A stretch of 60,993 bases of DNA from Lachnospiraceae bacterium (GTDB lineage Bacteria > Bacillota > Clostridia > Lachnospirales > Lachnospiraceae). The notes beneath the pieces are model-generated. The model saw only the letters and a list, made by a program, of their open reading frames with translations. It was not told the origin of the DNA and did no database searches. Numbering within the stretch: the first letter of the stretch is position 1; each line of letters opens with the position of its first letter. The position numbers and the translations under genes were made by a program. The stretch covers positions 1-60,993 of the forward strand of contig JAEENO010000014.1 in assembly GCA_016283755.1 (NCBI GenBank), read 5' to 3'. Below, in pieces: positions 43,648-53,381 of the stretch.

Positions 43648-44190
43648 ATGAGATTCTATGATTTAAGTGTTGAAGCAGCTAACGGCGAAATGATTTCAAT
43701 GAAGGATTATGAAGGCAAGGTAGTTATGATCGTTAATACCGCAACGGGATGCGGTTTTACACCACATTATAAGGATATCGAGGATATATACGAGAAGTAT
43801 CACGATCAGGGTTTCGAGGTTATCGATGTACCTTGCAATCAGTTTGCAGGACAGACACCGGGCTCGGATGACGAGATACACGAGTTTTGCATGTTGAACT
43901 ATAATACACAGTTTCCACAGATGAAGAAGTCCGATGTTAACGGAGAGAATGCGATTGAGCTTTTTAAATACTTAAAGAGTCAGAAAGGGTTTGAAGGATT
44001 CGGCAAGGGTCCGAAGGCACTTGCGATGGGAGTTATGCTTTCGAAGATTGATAAGGATTATAAGAATAATCCGGAGATTAAATGGAATTTTACAAAGTTT
44101 CTCGTGGATAGAAGCGGTAACGTAGTAGCAAGATTCGAGCCTACGACAAAGATGGAGGAAGTAGCGAAGGCAGTTGCTTCGCTTATGTAA
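43648..44190 (+). CDS. Glutathione-peroxidase family thiol peroxidase
   Basis: The 180-residue protein has the peroxidatic cysteine in NTATGCGFTPHY (Cys35 area), then PCNQFAGQTPG and KWNFTKFLVD, so all four GPx tetrad positions are recognisable. It is a Cys- rather than selenocysteine enzyme and in bacteria usually uses thioredoxin. AGGAGG lies before ATG 43648, and the regulator follows 3 bases later. Confidence 0.93.
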   Translation: MRFYDLSVEAANGEMISMKDYEGKVVMIVNTATGCGFTPHYKDIEDIYEKYHDQGFEVIDVPCNQFAGQTPGSDDEIHEFCMLNYNTQFPQMKKSDVNGENAIELFKYLKSQKGFEGFGKGPKALAMGVMLSKIDKDYKNNPEIKWNFTKFLVDRSGNVVARFEPTTKMEEVAKAVASLM

Positions 44191-44193
44191 GAT

Positions 44194-44625
44194 ATGGCAC
44201 AGGAATACGAACAGTTAAAGCTTGAGAACCAGTTATGCTTTCCGCTTTATGCATGCGCAAGAAAGATCGTAAATGCATACACACCGCATTTAAAACCACT
44301 TGGACTTACGTATACACAGTACATAGTATTTATGGTGCTTTGGGACAAGGAGAAGGTTACCGTCGGTGAACTTGGTAAGACCTTAAGTCTTGATGCAGGA
44401 ACCCTTACCCCATTATTAAAAAAGCTCGAGAAGGAAGGCTATATCACAAGGGAGCGTTCCGCGGAAGATGAGCGTGTAACCGAACTTGTAATAACCGGGA
44501 AGGGCAATGACTTGAAGGAGAAGTGTAAGGATATCCCATCCAAAGTCGCATCGGTTCTTTCGCTATTAAAACAGGACGAAATTGAAAGCCTTTATAAGAT
44601 ACTTTATAAGATAATTGAACAGTAA
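44194..44625 (+). CDS. ohrR: OhrR-type MarR regulator
   Basis: The 143-residue protein carries LENQLCFPLYACARKI near residue 15; the Cys there is the organic-peroxide sensor of OhrR. The winged helix spans about 45-110. It starts 3 bases after the peroxidase gene, so it probably represses this unit from its strong promoter until peroxide oxidises it. No ohr gene is present. Confidence 0.88.
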   Translation: MAQEYEQLKLENQLCFPLYACARKIVNAYTPHLKPLGLTYTQYIVFMVLWDKEKVTVGELGKTLSLDAGTLTPLLKKLEKEGYITRERSAEDERVTELVITGKGNDLKEKCKDIPSKVASVLSLLKQDEIESLYKILYKIIEQ

Positions 44626-44627
44626 AA

Positions 44628-44656
44628 AAGGGAATGGCAAAAGCCATTCCCTTTCT
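44628..44656. terminator. Terminator between ohrR and kbl
   Basis: AAGGGAATGGC pairs with GCCATTCCCTT around AAAA, with T residues following. It lies between converging genes. Confidence 0.85.
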
Positions 44657-44677
44657 TCATATAGCATTGAAATTAAA

Positions 44678-45898
44678 TTACTTCTTTGCATTAGCTGCAG
44701 CCTTTGCAAGCTCGTCAGCCATTTCTTCCTTTACTTCTGCGAAGCACTTTACTGCAAAATCAAGATCTTCCTTTGTGTGACCTGCAGAAATCTGAGTACG
44801 TACACGGTCACGTCCCTTAGGAACTACCGGATAGCAGAAGCCTACTACATATACGCCCTTCTCAAGCATTCTGTTAGCAAACTTGTTAGCAACAACCGGA
44901 TCGTAAAGCATTACAGGAACGATTGGATGCTCACCCGGAAGCATATCGAAGCCGTGCTTTTCCATTTCCTTACGGAAGTACTGAGCATTCTCATGAACCT
45001 TGTCACGAAGAGCTGTTGACTCGTTTAACATATCGATTGTCTCAATTGTAGCTGCACAGATTGCAGGAGCAAGAGAGTTGGAGAAGAGGTAAGGACGGCT
45101 TCTCTGACGAAGGATATCGATGATTTCCTTGCGAGCTGCTGTATATCCGCCGGAAGCTCCTCCCATTGCCTTACCGAATGTACCTGTGATGATATCAACA
45201 CGGCCCATAACTCCGCAGTACTCTGCAGTTCCACGACCGTGCTCACCCATAAATCCTACAGCGTGAGAATCATCAACCATTACAAGAGCATCATACTTCT
45301 CAGCAAGATCGCAGATACCCTTAAGGTTAGCAATGTAACCATCCATTGAGAATACACCGTCTGTAGCGATGATAATCTTCTTAGCACCCTTAGCGCGGGC
45401 GTCCTTAAGCTGAGCCTCAAGGTCTTCCATGTTATTGTTCTTATAACGGAATCTCATGGCCTTGCAAAGACGAACACCGTCGATAATTGATGCATGGTTT
45501 AATTCATCTGATACGATAGCATCTTCAGCACCGAGAAGTGTCTCGAATAAACCACCGTTAGCATCAAAACATGAAGAATAAAGAATAGCATCTTCCATAC
45601 CTACGAAATCAGCAATCTTCTTCTCTAATTCCTTGTGAATAGCTTGTGTACCGCAGATGAAACGAACTGAAGAAAGTCCGAATCCCCAAGAATCATAACT
45701 CTTCTTAGCAGCCTCGATAAGACGAGGGTTGTTGGAAAGGCCAAGATAATTGTTAGCGCACATGTTAACTACACCTTTAGCAACCGTAGTATCGATACGG
45801 GACTTCTGAGGTGTTGTGATGATACGTTCTTCCTTATAAGTACCGGAAGCCTTGATCTCATCTAATGTAGCTTTAAAAGCTTCATAAGCTGTTTTCAT
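44678..45898 (-). CDS. kbl: 2-amino-3-ketobutyrate CoA ligase (glycine C-acetyltransferase)
   Basis: The 406-residue PLP enzyme splits 2-amino-3-ketobutyrate with CoA to glycine and acetyl-CoA. The PLP lysine is in GTFGKAMGG, and [20 protein letters not shown] and [11 protein letters not shown] are conserved. The C-terminus is Ala/Lys rich. It lies 45 bases downstream of tdh. Confidence 0.95.
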   Translation of the reverse strand: MKTAYEAFKATLDEIKASGTYKEERIITTPQKSRIDTTVAKGVVNMCANNYLGLSNNPRLIEAAKKSYDSWGFGLSSVRFICGTQAIHKELEKKIADFVGMEDAILYSSCFDANGGLFETLLGAEDAIVSDELNHASIIDGVRLCKAMRFRYKNNNMEDLEAQLKDARAKGAKKIIIATDGVFSMDGYIANLKGICDLAEKYDALVMVDDSHAVGFMGEHGRGTAEYCGVMGRVDIITGTFGKAMGGASGGYTAARKEIIDILRQRSRPYLFSNSLAPAICAATIETIDMLNESTALRDKVHENAQYFRKEMEKHGFDMLPGEHPIVPVMLYDPVVANKFANRMLEKGVYVVGFCYPVVPKGRDRVRTQISAGHTKEDLDFAVKCFAEVKEEMADELAKAAANAKK

Positions 45899-45943
45899 TT
45901 AAGTAATCCTCCAAATTATATTTTGAATAGGTAAAAGTTCTGC

Positions 45944-46975
45944 CTATTTTGTCCAGTCTAAGATAACCTTACCTGACTTACCGCTGTGCATTGCTTCGAA
46001 TCCCTTCTCGAATTCTGTGTAATGGAAGTGGTGAGTAATAGCAGGTGTAAGATCAAGACCGCCCTTAACCATAGCTGACATCTGATACCAATTGTCAAGC
46101 TTACGTCCGTAGATACCCTGTAATGTAAGACCCTTACCGATAATAAGGTTCATATCTACATTGATAGGAGCATTACCAAGACCGAGTAAGCTTATCTTAC
46201 CACCGTTTCTCATAACGGTAAGCATCTGGTTTAATGCAGGGCCGGCACCGGACATTTCAAGACCTACGTCGAAACCTTCCTGAATACCGAGTTCCTTCAT
46301 TGTAGCATGAAGGTCCTGAGTCATTGTGTTAACAACCTTGTCTGCACCCATCTTCTTGGCAAGATCAAGTCTTATATCGTTGATATCGGTGATTGTAACT
46401 GACTTAGCGCCTGCAAACTTAGCGATTGCAACAGCGATGATACCGATAGGACCGGCACCGGTAATAAGTACATCTTCACCGACAAGATTATACATTAAAG
46501 CTGTGTGAGTAGCATTACCTACAGCATCGAACATAGCTACAACATTCTCATCAAGAGAAGGATCGATAGCGATTACGTTGGTAGCAGGAATGCAGAGATA
46601 CTCGGCGAAAGCACCGTTTCTGTCAACTCCGACGCTGTTGGTGTCTTTGCACCACTGGATATTACCTGAACGGCAGTTTCTGCAACGTCCGCAGGTAATG
46701 TGACCTTCTCCTGTAACACGCTGACCTATGGTATAACCTGTAACGTTAGCACCAAGCTCGGCAATCTCGCCGACATACTCATGACCTATTGTCATAGGCG
46801 GTTTAATATGCTGCTTGGACCAGTCATTCCAATCATAAATATGTACATCAGTTCCGCAGATAGCGGTTTTGTGAATCTTAATAAGCACTTCGCCCGGACC
46901 CGGTGTTGGCTTCTCAACTTTTCTAAGCTCAAGACCTGGGCCTGCAGTAGGCTTAACGATGGCATCCATCATCAT
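45944..46975 (-). CDS. tdh: L-threonine 3-dehydrogenase (zinc-dependent)
   Basis: The 343-residue enzyme oxidises threonine to 2-amino-3-ketobutyrate. The catalytic zinc site is AICGTDVHIYDWNDW with GHEYVG; structural-zinc cysteines lie in CGRCRNCRSGNIQWC; the NAD site is GAGPIGI. Three consecutive ATGs (46975, 46972, 46969) are possible starts; AGGGGG lies upstream. The tdh-kbl pair gives a threonine-to-glycine pathway. Confidence 0.95.
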   Translation of the reverse strand: MMMDAIVKPTAGPGLELRKVEKPTPGPGEVLIKIHKTAICGTDVHIYDWNDWSKQHIKPPMTIGHEYVGEIAELGANVTGYTIGQRVTGEGHITCGRCRNCRSGNIQWCKDTNSVGVDRNGAFAEYLCIPATNVIAIDPSLDENVVAMFDAVGNATHTALMYNLVGEDVLITGAGPIGIIAVAIAKFAGAKSVTITDINDIRLDLAKKMGADKVVNTMTQDLHATMKELGIQEGFDVGLEMSGAGPALNQMLTVMRNGGKISLLGLGNAPINVDMNLIIGKGLTLQGIYGRKLDNWYQMSAMVKGGLDLTPAITHHFHYTEFEKGFEAMHSGKSGKVILDWTK

Positions 46976-47080
46976 AGCTTAAAAGCCCCCTTTTGCATTG
47001 TTTAACTTATATGGTATTTGACCACATCAGTCTTATATTATCACCGTTTGGAGTAGTCTGCAATAAAAACATATACTTAT

Positions 47081-47096
47081 AAGGTATAAATACCTT
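47081..47096. promoter_or_regulatory. Inverted repeat in the tdh-hyd intergenic region
   Basis: AAGGTAT and ATACCTT flank two bases. It is a candidate operator for tdh or hyd; the protein is unknown. Confidence 0.3.
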
Positions 47097-47126
47097 TTGG
47101 CGGATTGACAAAAACTTATCGTATTC

Positions 47127-47157
47127 AAATGCAAAAGCCTATAGTAAATTTGCATTT
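47127..47157 (+). promoter_or_regulatory. Inverted repeat upstream of hyd promoter
   Basis: AAATGCAAA (47127-47135) and TTTGCATTT (47149-47157) are perfect 9-bp arms with 13 bases between, ending 7 bases before the -35. Confidence 0.45.
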
Positions 47158-47164
47158 CTTACAC

Positions 47165-47193
47165 TTGTATTCGCTATAGGAAAGTGTTACAAT
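47165..47193 (+). promoter_or_regulatory. Promoter of the hydrogenase operon
   Basis: TTGTAT (47165-47170), 17-base spacer, TACAAT (47188-47193). The start point would be near 47200. Confidence 0.65.
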
Positions 47194-47199
47194 ATTAAC

Positions 47200-47221
47200 G
47201 CACTTGTATAGGGACAAGTGC
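47200..47221 (+). other. Stem-loop at the 5' end of the hyd transcript
   Basis: GCACTTGT and ACAAGTGC form a perfect 8-bp stem with loop ATAGGG. It begins at the predicted transcript start. Confidence 0.5.
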
Positions 47222-47252
47222 GCCTAATTTCAAATATTGTAGGAGGTCAAAC

Positions 47253-47744
47253 GTGAGTAAAAAAGCGGGAGTCCCATTTAAGGGTACAAAAGAGCAGGAA
47301 AAGCAGCTGCTTGAAGTAATCGCAGAATTGCGTGATACACCTGGATGTCTTATGCCTATTATGCAAAGAGCACAGGACATTTACGGTTATCTGCCTTATG
47401 AAGTTCAGAAGATCATTTCTGATGAATTACGTATACCGGCTGAGAAGGTATACGGTGTTGCAACATTCTATGCACAGTTCAATCTTTATCCGAAGGGAAC
47501 CTATAAGGTTTCTGTATGTCTCGGAACAGCTTGCTATGTTAAGGGTTCCGGTCCGGTATTTGACGAAATTCAGAAGATTCTCGGCATTGGTGATGGCGAG
47601 TGCACACCTGATGGAAAGTTTTCTTTGGATACCTGCCGTTGTGTAGGAGCTTGCGGTCTTGCGCCGGTTATGCTCGTTAACGACGATGTATATGGTCGTA
47701 TCACAGTAGATCAGGTAAAAGGAATCCTTGAGAAGTACAACTAA
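47253..47744 (+). CDS. hydC: [FeFe]-hydrogenase NuoE-like subunit
   Basis: The 163-residue thioredoxin-fold protein binds one 2Fe-2S cluster via Cys89 and Cys94 (CLGTAC) and Cys130 and Cys134 (CVGAC). It is the small subunit of the bifurcating hydrogenase. It starts at GTG 47253, 6 bases after AGGAGG. HydB follows after 102 bases, an unusually large gap within this operon. Confidence 0.93.
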   Translation: MSKKAGVPFKGTKEQEKQLLEVIAELRDTPGCLMPIMQRAQDIYGYLPYEVQKIISDELRIPAEKVYGVATFYAQFNLYPKGTYKVSVCLGTACYVKGSGPVFDEIQKILGIGDGECTPDGKFSLDTCRCVGACGLAPVMLVNDDVYGRITVDQVKGILEKYN

Positions 47745-47846
47745 TTGAAGTCAACGTTTGACATTTTAACGTTTACGTATTGGGGGCGCCCGTATTTCGG
47801 GTGAGGTAAGGATTCATACAAATGAAAACTTTTATGGAGGTTAAAA

Positions 47847-49730
47847 ATGAAGACATTAGAAGAGTTAAAAACTGTCCGTGAGAGCATGCTTGATAGAATC
47901 GAAACCCGTACAAAGTTCGCAGAGCACAAGGGTGGAGATGGCAAGTATCGTTATCACGTATTGGTTTGTGCCGGTACCGGATGTACATCATCTGACAGCG
48001 GCAAGATAATTGCTAACTTAGAAGAAGAATTAAAGAAGAACGGCCTTGACAATGAAATAGCTGTAGTTAAGACAGGTTGTCACGGTCTTTGCGCTATGGG
48101 ACCTATTATGGTCGTATATCCTGATGCAGTATTCTATGCACAGGTTAAGCCTGAAGATGTTCATGAAGTTGTTGAAGAGCATCTTAAGGGTGGTAAGCCG
48201 GTTGATCGTCTTATCTACAGAGAGACAGATAACGGTGTTACCAAGACATACAGAGAGTCTGATTTCTATACCAAGCAGCATCGTATAGCACTTCGTAACT
48301 GTGGTGTTATCAATCCTGAAGATATCAACGAGTACATCGGTACAGGCGGATATCAGGCATTAGGCAAGGTATTAACAGAGATGACTCCTGATGAGGTAAT
48401 CCAGCTTATGATCGACTCCGGTCTTCGTGGCCGTGGTGGTGCAGGATTCCCTACAGGTCTTAAGTGGAAGTTTGCATCGGGCAACAGAGGAAATGTACAG
48501 AAGTATGTATGCTGTAACGCCGACGAGGGTGACCCTGGTGCATTCATGGATCGTTCCGTACTTGAAGGCGATCCTCATGTAGTACTTGAGGCTATGTCAA
48601 TCGCAGGTTATGCTATCGGAGCTACACAGGGTTACATTTATGTACGTGCTGAGTACCCGATCGCTGTTGAAAGATTAAAGATTGCTATCGCGCAGGCAAG
48701 AGAAGCAGGAATGCTTGGCAAGAACGTATTCGGAACAGATTTCAGTTTCGATATCGATCTTCGTCTTGGTGCCGGTGCGTTCGTATGTGGTGAAGAGACA
48801 GCTCTTATGACTTCTATCGAAGGAAATCGTGGTGAGCCTCGTCCAAGACCGCCATTCCCTGCAGTTAAGGGATTATTCGGAAAGCCAACCATTCTTAACA
48901 ACGTTGAGACATGGGCTAACATTCCGCAGATTATTCTTAACGGTCCTCAGTGGTTTGCTGATATGGGTACCGAGAAGAGCAAGGGTACTAAGGTATTCGC
49001 TCTCGGCGGTAAGATCAACAACACAGGTCTTGTTGAGATTCCTATGGGAACAACACTTAGAACCGTTGTTGAAGACATCGGTGGAGGCGTTCCTAACGGC
49101 AAGAAGTTTAAGGCAGCTCAGACAGGTGGTCCGTCCGGTGGATGTATCCCTGCAGAGCACTTTGATGTACCGATCGATTACGATAACTTAATCGCTATCG
49201 GATCCATGATGGGTTCCGGCGGACTTATCGTAATGGATGAAGATAACTGTATGGTTGATATCGCTAAGTTCTTCTTACAGTTTACTGTAGACGAGTCTTG
49301 CGGTAAGTGTACACCATGCCGTGTAGGTACTAAGAGAATGCTTGAGATCTTAAATAAGATCACAGATGGCAAGGGTGAGATGAAGGATCTTGATGAACTT
49401 GAGTCATTAGCATACTACATTAAGGAGAATGCTCTTTGCGGACTCGGTCAGACAGCTCCTAACCCTGTACTTTCCACATTAAGATATTTCCGTAATGAGT
49501 ACGAAGCACATATCAAGGAGAAGAGATGTCCTGCAGGTGTATGTAAGGCACTTCTTAACTTCTCAATTGACCCTGCTAAGTGTAAGGGATGTACATTATG
49601 TGCTAGAAATTGTCCTGTTAACGCTATTACAGGAACAGTTAAAGAGCCACACGTTATTGATACTGACAAGTGTATCAAGTGCGGTACATGTATGGATAAC
49701 TGTAAGTTTGGCGCAATCAGCAAGAAATAA
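47847..49730 (+). CDS. hydB: [FeFe]-hydrogenase NuoF-like flavoprotein subunit
   Basis: The 627-residue subunit binds FMN and NAD(H) and is the proposed bifurcation site. It has an N-terminal 2Fe-2S thioredoxin-like domain (about 30-115), the NADH/FMN motif GRGGAGFPTGLKW near 192, CGKCTPCRVGTKRM near 484 for a 4Fe-4S cluster, and a C-terminal two-cluster ferredoxin (about 575-625, CKGCTLCARNCP and CIKCGTCMDNC). Codon use is strongly biased. GGAGG precedes ATG 47847. Confidence 0.95.
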   Translation: MKTLEELKTVRESMLDRIETRTKFAEHKGGDGKYRYHVLVCAGTGCTSSDSGKIIANLEEELKKNGLDNEIAVVKTGCHGLCAMGPIMVVYPDAVFYAQVKPEDVHEVVEEHLKGGKPVDRLIYRETDNGVTKTYRESDFYTKQHRIALRNCGVINPEDINEYIGTGGYQALGKVLTEMTPDEVIQLMIDSGLRGRGGAGFPTGLKWKFASGNRGNVQKYVCCNADEGDPGAFMDRSVLEGDPHVVLEAMSIAGYAIGATQGYIYVRAEYPIAVERLKIAIAQAREAGMLGKNVFGTDFSFDIDLRLGAGAFVCGEETALMTSIEGNRGEPRPRPPFPAVKGLFGKPTILNNVETWANIPQIILNGPQWFADMGTEKSKGTKVFALGGKINNTGLVEIPMGTTLRTVVEDIGGGVPNGKKFKAAQTGGPSGGCIPAEHFDVPIDYDNLIAIGSMMGSGGLIVMDEDNCMVDIAKFFLQFTVDESCGKCTPCRVGTKRMLEILNKITDGKGEMKDLDELESLAYYIKENALCGLGQTAPNPVLSTLRYFRNEYEAHIKEKRCPAGVCKALLNFSIDPAKCKGCTLCARNCPVNAITGTVKEPHVIDTDKCIKCGTCMDNCKFGAISKK

Positions 49731-49745
49731 GTGGAGGATACGAAA

Positions 49746-51500
49746 ATGGCAAATGTTACATTAAAGATTAATAATGTTGAAGTATCAGCTCCGGAAGGCT
49801 CCACCATATTAGAGGCTGCGAGACTTGCGCATATCGAGATACCTACATTATGTTTCTTAAAAGATATTAATGAAATCGGCGCATGTAGAATGTGCGTTGT
49901 TGAAGTAAAGGGTGCTAGAACACTCGTTACTGCATGTGTATACCCGGTTAACGAGGGTATGGAAGTATTCACCAACACACCAAAGGTTGTTGAATCAAGA
50001 AAGAAGACATTACAGTTACTTCTTTCAATTCACAGACAGGACTGCCTTGCTTGTGTACGTTCTGAGAACTGCGAATTGCAGAAGCTCTGTAAGGATTACG
50101 GCGTAGACAACTCAGCTCGTTATACAGGTGCAATGCCTGAATCTGAGATTGATGAGTCCGCTGCACATATGGTACGTGATAACAGCAAGTGTATTCTTTG
50201 CCGTCGTTGCGTTGCTGCATGTGAGAAGACACAGGGAATCGGCGTTATCGGTGCTAACGAGCGTGGATTCAATACATATATCGGACAGATCTTCGATATG
50301 GAACTTGGTGAAACAAGCTGCGTAAGCTGTGGTCAGTGTATCGCTGCATGTCCTACAGGTGCTATCTATGAGAAGGACTTCACCAAGGAAGCTCTTGATG
50401 CTATCGCAGATCCTGATAAGTTTGTAGTTGTTCAGACAGCTCCTGCTGTAAGAGCAGCTATCGCAGAGGAGTTTGGTAACCCAATCGGTACTAATGGTGA
50501 GGGTAAGATGTGCGCAGCACTTCGTCGCCTTGGTTTCGATAAGGTATTCGATACCAACTTTGCTGCAGACCTTACAATCCTTGAGGAAGGTACAGAGTTA
50601 ATCGAGAGAATTAAGAACGGCGGCAAGCTTCCGCTTATCACTTCTTGTTCTCCTGGATGGGTTAAGTACTGCGAGCACTACTATCCTGATATGACAGAGA
50701 ACCTTTCAACATGCAAGTCTCCTCAGCAGATGTTTGGTGCTATCGCTAAGTCTTACTTAGCAGAGAAGCTTAACATCCCGAAGGAGAAGATAGTTGTTGT
50801 ATCTGTAATGCCTTGTACAGCTAAGAAGTTCGAGATCAATCGTGACGATCAGGCTGCTAACGGTGTTCCGGATGTTGATATCGCACTTACAACTCGTGAG
50901 CTTGCTCGTATGATCAGAAGAGCAGGTCTTAAGTTCAACGAACTTCCTGAAGAAGGATTCGATGATCCGATGGGCGAGTACACAGGTGCAGGCGTTATCT
51001 TCGGTGCTACCGGTGGTGTTATGGAAGCAGCTCTTCGTTATGCAGTTGAAGTTATCACAGGTAAGGAACTTGGAGCTATTGATTTCCAGGATGTTCGTGG
51101 AACAGCCGGAATCAAGGAAGCTGCTTACCAGGTAGGCGATCTTAACGTTAAGGTTGCAGTAGCTTCAGGTCTTGCTAATGCAAGAGAGTTACTTGATAAG
51201 GTTCAGTCGGGTGAAGCTGATTATCAGTTCATCGAGATCATGGGATGTCCTGGCGGATGTGTAAACGGTGGTGGACAGCCTCAGGTACCTGGATACATCA
51301 GAAATACTGTTGATATCCGTGCTAAGAGAGCAGCAGTTCTTTATAACATCGATAAGGACGCTAAGCTTAGAAAGTCTCAGGATAACCCTTCAATCAAGAA
51401 GCTTTACGATGAGTACCTTGGCAAGCCGGGTGGAGAGAAGGCACATCACCTTCTTCATACAAAGTATGTTAAGAGACAGGTTAACAAGGATCATCAGTAA
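49746..51500 (+). CDS. hydA: [FeFe]-hydrogenase catalytic subunit
   Basis: The 584-residue enzyme has an N-terminal 2Fe-2S domain, the His/Cys cluster segment HRQDCLACVRSENC, a two-cluster ferredoxin (CILCRRCVAAC, CVSCGQCIAACP) and the H-cluster signatures TSCSPGW, MPCTAKKFE and EIMGCPGGCVNGGGQ. All H-cluster cysteines and the proton-transfer Cys of TSC are present. With HydB and HydC it should oxidise NADH and ferredoxin together to make H2. ATG 49746 follows GGAGG; an earlier start at 49731 overlaps the site. Confidence 0.96.
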   Translation: MANVTLKINNVEVSAPEGSTILEAARLAHIEIPTLCFLKDINEIGACRMCVVEVKGARTLVTACVYPVNEGMEVFTNTPKVVESRKKTLQLLLSIHRQDCLACVRSENCELQKLCKDYGVDNSARYTGAMPESEIDESAAHMVRDNSKCILCRRCVAACEKTQGIGVIGANERGFNTYIGQIFDMELGETSCVSCGQCIAACPTGAIYEKDFTKEALDAIADPDKFVVVQTAPAVRAAIAEEFGNPIGTNGEGKMCAALRRLGFDKVFDTNFAADLTILEEGTELIERIKNGGKLPLITSCSPGWVKYCEHYYPDMTENLSTCKSPQQMFGAIAKSYLAEKLNIPKEKIVVVSVMPCTAKKFEINRDDQAANGVPDVDIALTTRELARMIRRAGLKFNELPEEGFDDPMGEYTGAGVIFGATGGVMEAALRYAVEVITGKELGAIDFQDVRGTAGIKEAAYQVGDLNVKVAVASGLANARELLDKVQSGEADYQFIEIMGCPGGCVNGGGQPQVPGYIRNTVDIRAKRAAVLYNIDKDAKLRKSQDNPSIKKLYDEYLGKPGGEKAHHLLHTKYVKRQVNKDHQ

Positions 51501-51523
51501 TTAATATTACAAATGATAATATG

Positions 51524-51564
51524 ATAAGGTATCGCAAGGTGACTTGCGGTACCTTATTTTTTTT
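51524..51564 (+). terminator. Terminator after the hyd operon
   Basis: ATAAGGTATCGCAAG and CTTGCGGTACCTTAT form a 15-bp stem with one G-U pair and a GTGA loop, followed by eight T residues. Confidence 0.9.
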
Positions 51565-51627
51565 GTTAAAATCTTATACATAGGGCAGTATAAAAGCTCT
51601 GCATTTTGAAATATGGAGGACATTATA

Positions 51628-52476
51628 ATGGGGGCAATTCCTGCAAGTACATTTGCATATTTAATTATTTCATTGGTTATATGTGTTTTTGGACCTATAG
51701 CTTTTCTTGTTATTATCGGGAGAAAGATGCCGCTTAGAGCAAGAATTATGCTTACGGGAGTTATTTTATTTATAGTTTTTGCTTTATTACTTGAGCGCCT
51801 TGTTCATTCGATTGTCTTGAAAGAAGGCAGCCCGATAATGACGGTGACAGCTTATTATGTTATCTATGGATGCCTTATGGCAGCTGTATTTGAAGGTGCA
51901 GCTAAGTTCGTCGGTCTTAAGTATATGGTAAAAGAGCCTACAAGCCCGGGGTTTGCATTGCAGTTCGGTGTAGGATACGGTATAGCAGAAGCTGCGATAT
52001 TAGGTGTGTTACCGCTTGCAAGTAATCTTGCAACAGCTTTTCAGATTAATAAGCTTGGTTATGATAAGTGTATTGAGACATTGGCAGAACAAGGTGCTGA
52101 TGCTGCCACTATAGAAGCATTTGAGAGTAATATGAGCATGCTCTATGAGAATAATCTTACATGTCTTTTGGGCGGTGTTGAGAGAGTTGCCGCAGTTATT
52201 ATGCAGATTGCGCTTACAATGATTATATTCCAGGCTGTTAAAGAAGGAGCAGGTAAGAAGAATTACATATATTTATTACTTGCAGTAGTATTGCATGCGC
52301 TTTTCGATATGCCTGCAGCACTTTATCAGAAGGAAGCAATCAGCAATGTATTTGTAACTGAGGTTATTATTCTTATTGAAGCTGTAATTGCTGCTGTGAT
52401 AGCGTATTTATTGTATAGGAAGAACGTTGAGGAATTCGGAAAGCCGGTTAATCCGCAGTCGGAGTACAACGCATAA
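51628..52476 (+). CDS. YhfC-family membrane protein
   Basis: The 282-residue protein has about seven membrane helices. FEGAAKFVGLKYM near residue 90 and ALHALFDMP near 225 match the YhfC/PrsW-like group of proposed glutamic intramembrane proteases (motif EGxxK and His/Asp). Protease activity is not proven for this family. GGAGG lies before ATG 51628. The next gene starts 11 bases later. Confidence 0.82.
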   Translation: MGAIPASTFAYLIISLVICVFGPIAFLVIIGRKMPLRARIMLTGVILFIVFALLLERLVHSIVLKEGSPIMTVTAYYVIYGCLMAAVFEGAAKFVGLKYMVKEPTSPGFALQFGVGYGIAEAAILGVLPLASNLATAFQINKLGYDKCIETLAEQGADAATIEAFESNMSMLYENNLTCLLGGVERVAAVIMQIALTMIIFQAVKEGAGKKNYIYLLLAVVLHALFDMPAALYQKEAISNVFVTEVIILIEAVIAAVIAYLLYRKNVEEFGKPVNPQSEYNA

Positions 52477-52487
52477 GGAGTGAGAGT

Positions 52488-52784
52488 ATGGAAGATAAGG
52501 AATTAAAAGCAAAAGAGATACTTAATAATGCAGCAGAAGAGACGATCACATTTTCAAAGAAGACCGCTGCACCAATCGGTGATATCGTATATCAGAGCCA
52601 TATAGAAGACGGAGAGAAGATTACGGTGTATGTGCTTTTCGACGATATTGAAGGCCTTAAGGCTATGGAAGAGAATAACCTTAAGGATGAGTTTATGAGC
52701 GTATTTATTAAGGCTATAACACGTGACGAATTTCCGTTTAACGGCCAGCCCAGATTGTCATTCGAATTCTCAATTAACATATAA
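52488..52784 (+). CDS. Small acidic protein, unknown
   Basis: The 98-residue soluble protein has a helix-rich N-terminus and a beta-rich C-terminus (ITVYVLFDDIEGL, PRLSFEFSINI). No family is recognised. GGAG lies before the start; it is in one unit with the YhfC-like gene and is followed by a terminator. Confidence 0.7.
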   Translation: MEDKELKAKEILNNAAEETITFSKKTAAPIGDIVYQSHIEDGEKITVYVLFDDIEGLKAMEENNLKDEFMSVFIKAITRDEFPFNGQPRLSFEFSINI

Positions 52785-52789
52785 GTATA

Positions 52790-52826
52790 AAAGCGCATCC
52801 GTTAGTTGACGAATGCGCTTTATTTT
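52790..52826 (+). terminator. Terminator after the YhfC unit
   Basis: AAAGCGCAT pairs with ATGCGCTTT, followed by ATTTT. Confidence 0.75.
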
Positions 52827-52919
52827 CGACCACTTACATTTGATATTCAACCTGTTAGTGAAAACCTATTTATTTATACGTTTCTTTCTGTTTTAATATA
52901 CTTTGAGGGAGGTGATCCG

Positions 52920-53381
52920 ATGAAAATCAGAATCGAAATAGACGACAGTCTTACGGAAGACGAAGTCATAATTCGATGCAAGAGCGTTACTGATGAGATA
53001 ACCGCGATACAGAAATCCATACAGGATATTAATTCCAAGACACAGAGAATAATATTCTACAAAGAAGAAAAAGAATATTACTTATCGCTTGATGAGATTC
53101 TGTTCTTCGAGACAGACAGCAGCAAGGTGAGTGCACACACCGTTGATGATGTCTTCCAGGTTCATAATAGATTATATGAACTTGAAGAAATATTACCGGG
53201 TTATTTTGTCAGAGTATCAAAATCATCGATCATCAATATTCATCATATAAGATCTATGGTAAGGAATCTTGCCGGGGCGAGCGAGGTCGAATTTGCAGGA
53301 TCGTACAAGAAGTTATATGTATCGCGAAGCTATTTTAAGGCCTTGCAGGAGAGAATGGAAAATAGGAGGTATATAAGATGA
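52920..53381 (+). CDS. LytTR-family DNA-binding regulator
   Basis: The 153-residue protein has no receiver domain. Residues 1-50 are a short helical/acidic region; a LytTR domain follows (about 55-150; KEYYLSLDEILFFE, then FVRVSKSSIINIHHI). Such stand-alone LytTR regulators are usually controlled by a neighbouring membrane protein. GGGAGGTGA lies before ATG 52920; a longer frame exists but lacks the site. The stop overlaps the next start by four bases. Confidence 0.88.
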   Translation: MKIRIEIDDSLTEDEVIIRCKSVTDEITAIQKSIQDINSKTQRIIFYKEEKEYYLSLDEILFFETDSSKVSAHTVDDVFQVHNRLYELEEILPGYFVRVSKSSIINIHHIRSMVRNLAGASEVEFAGSYKKLYVSRSYFKALQERMENRRYIR

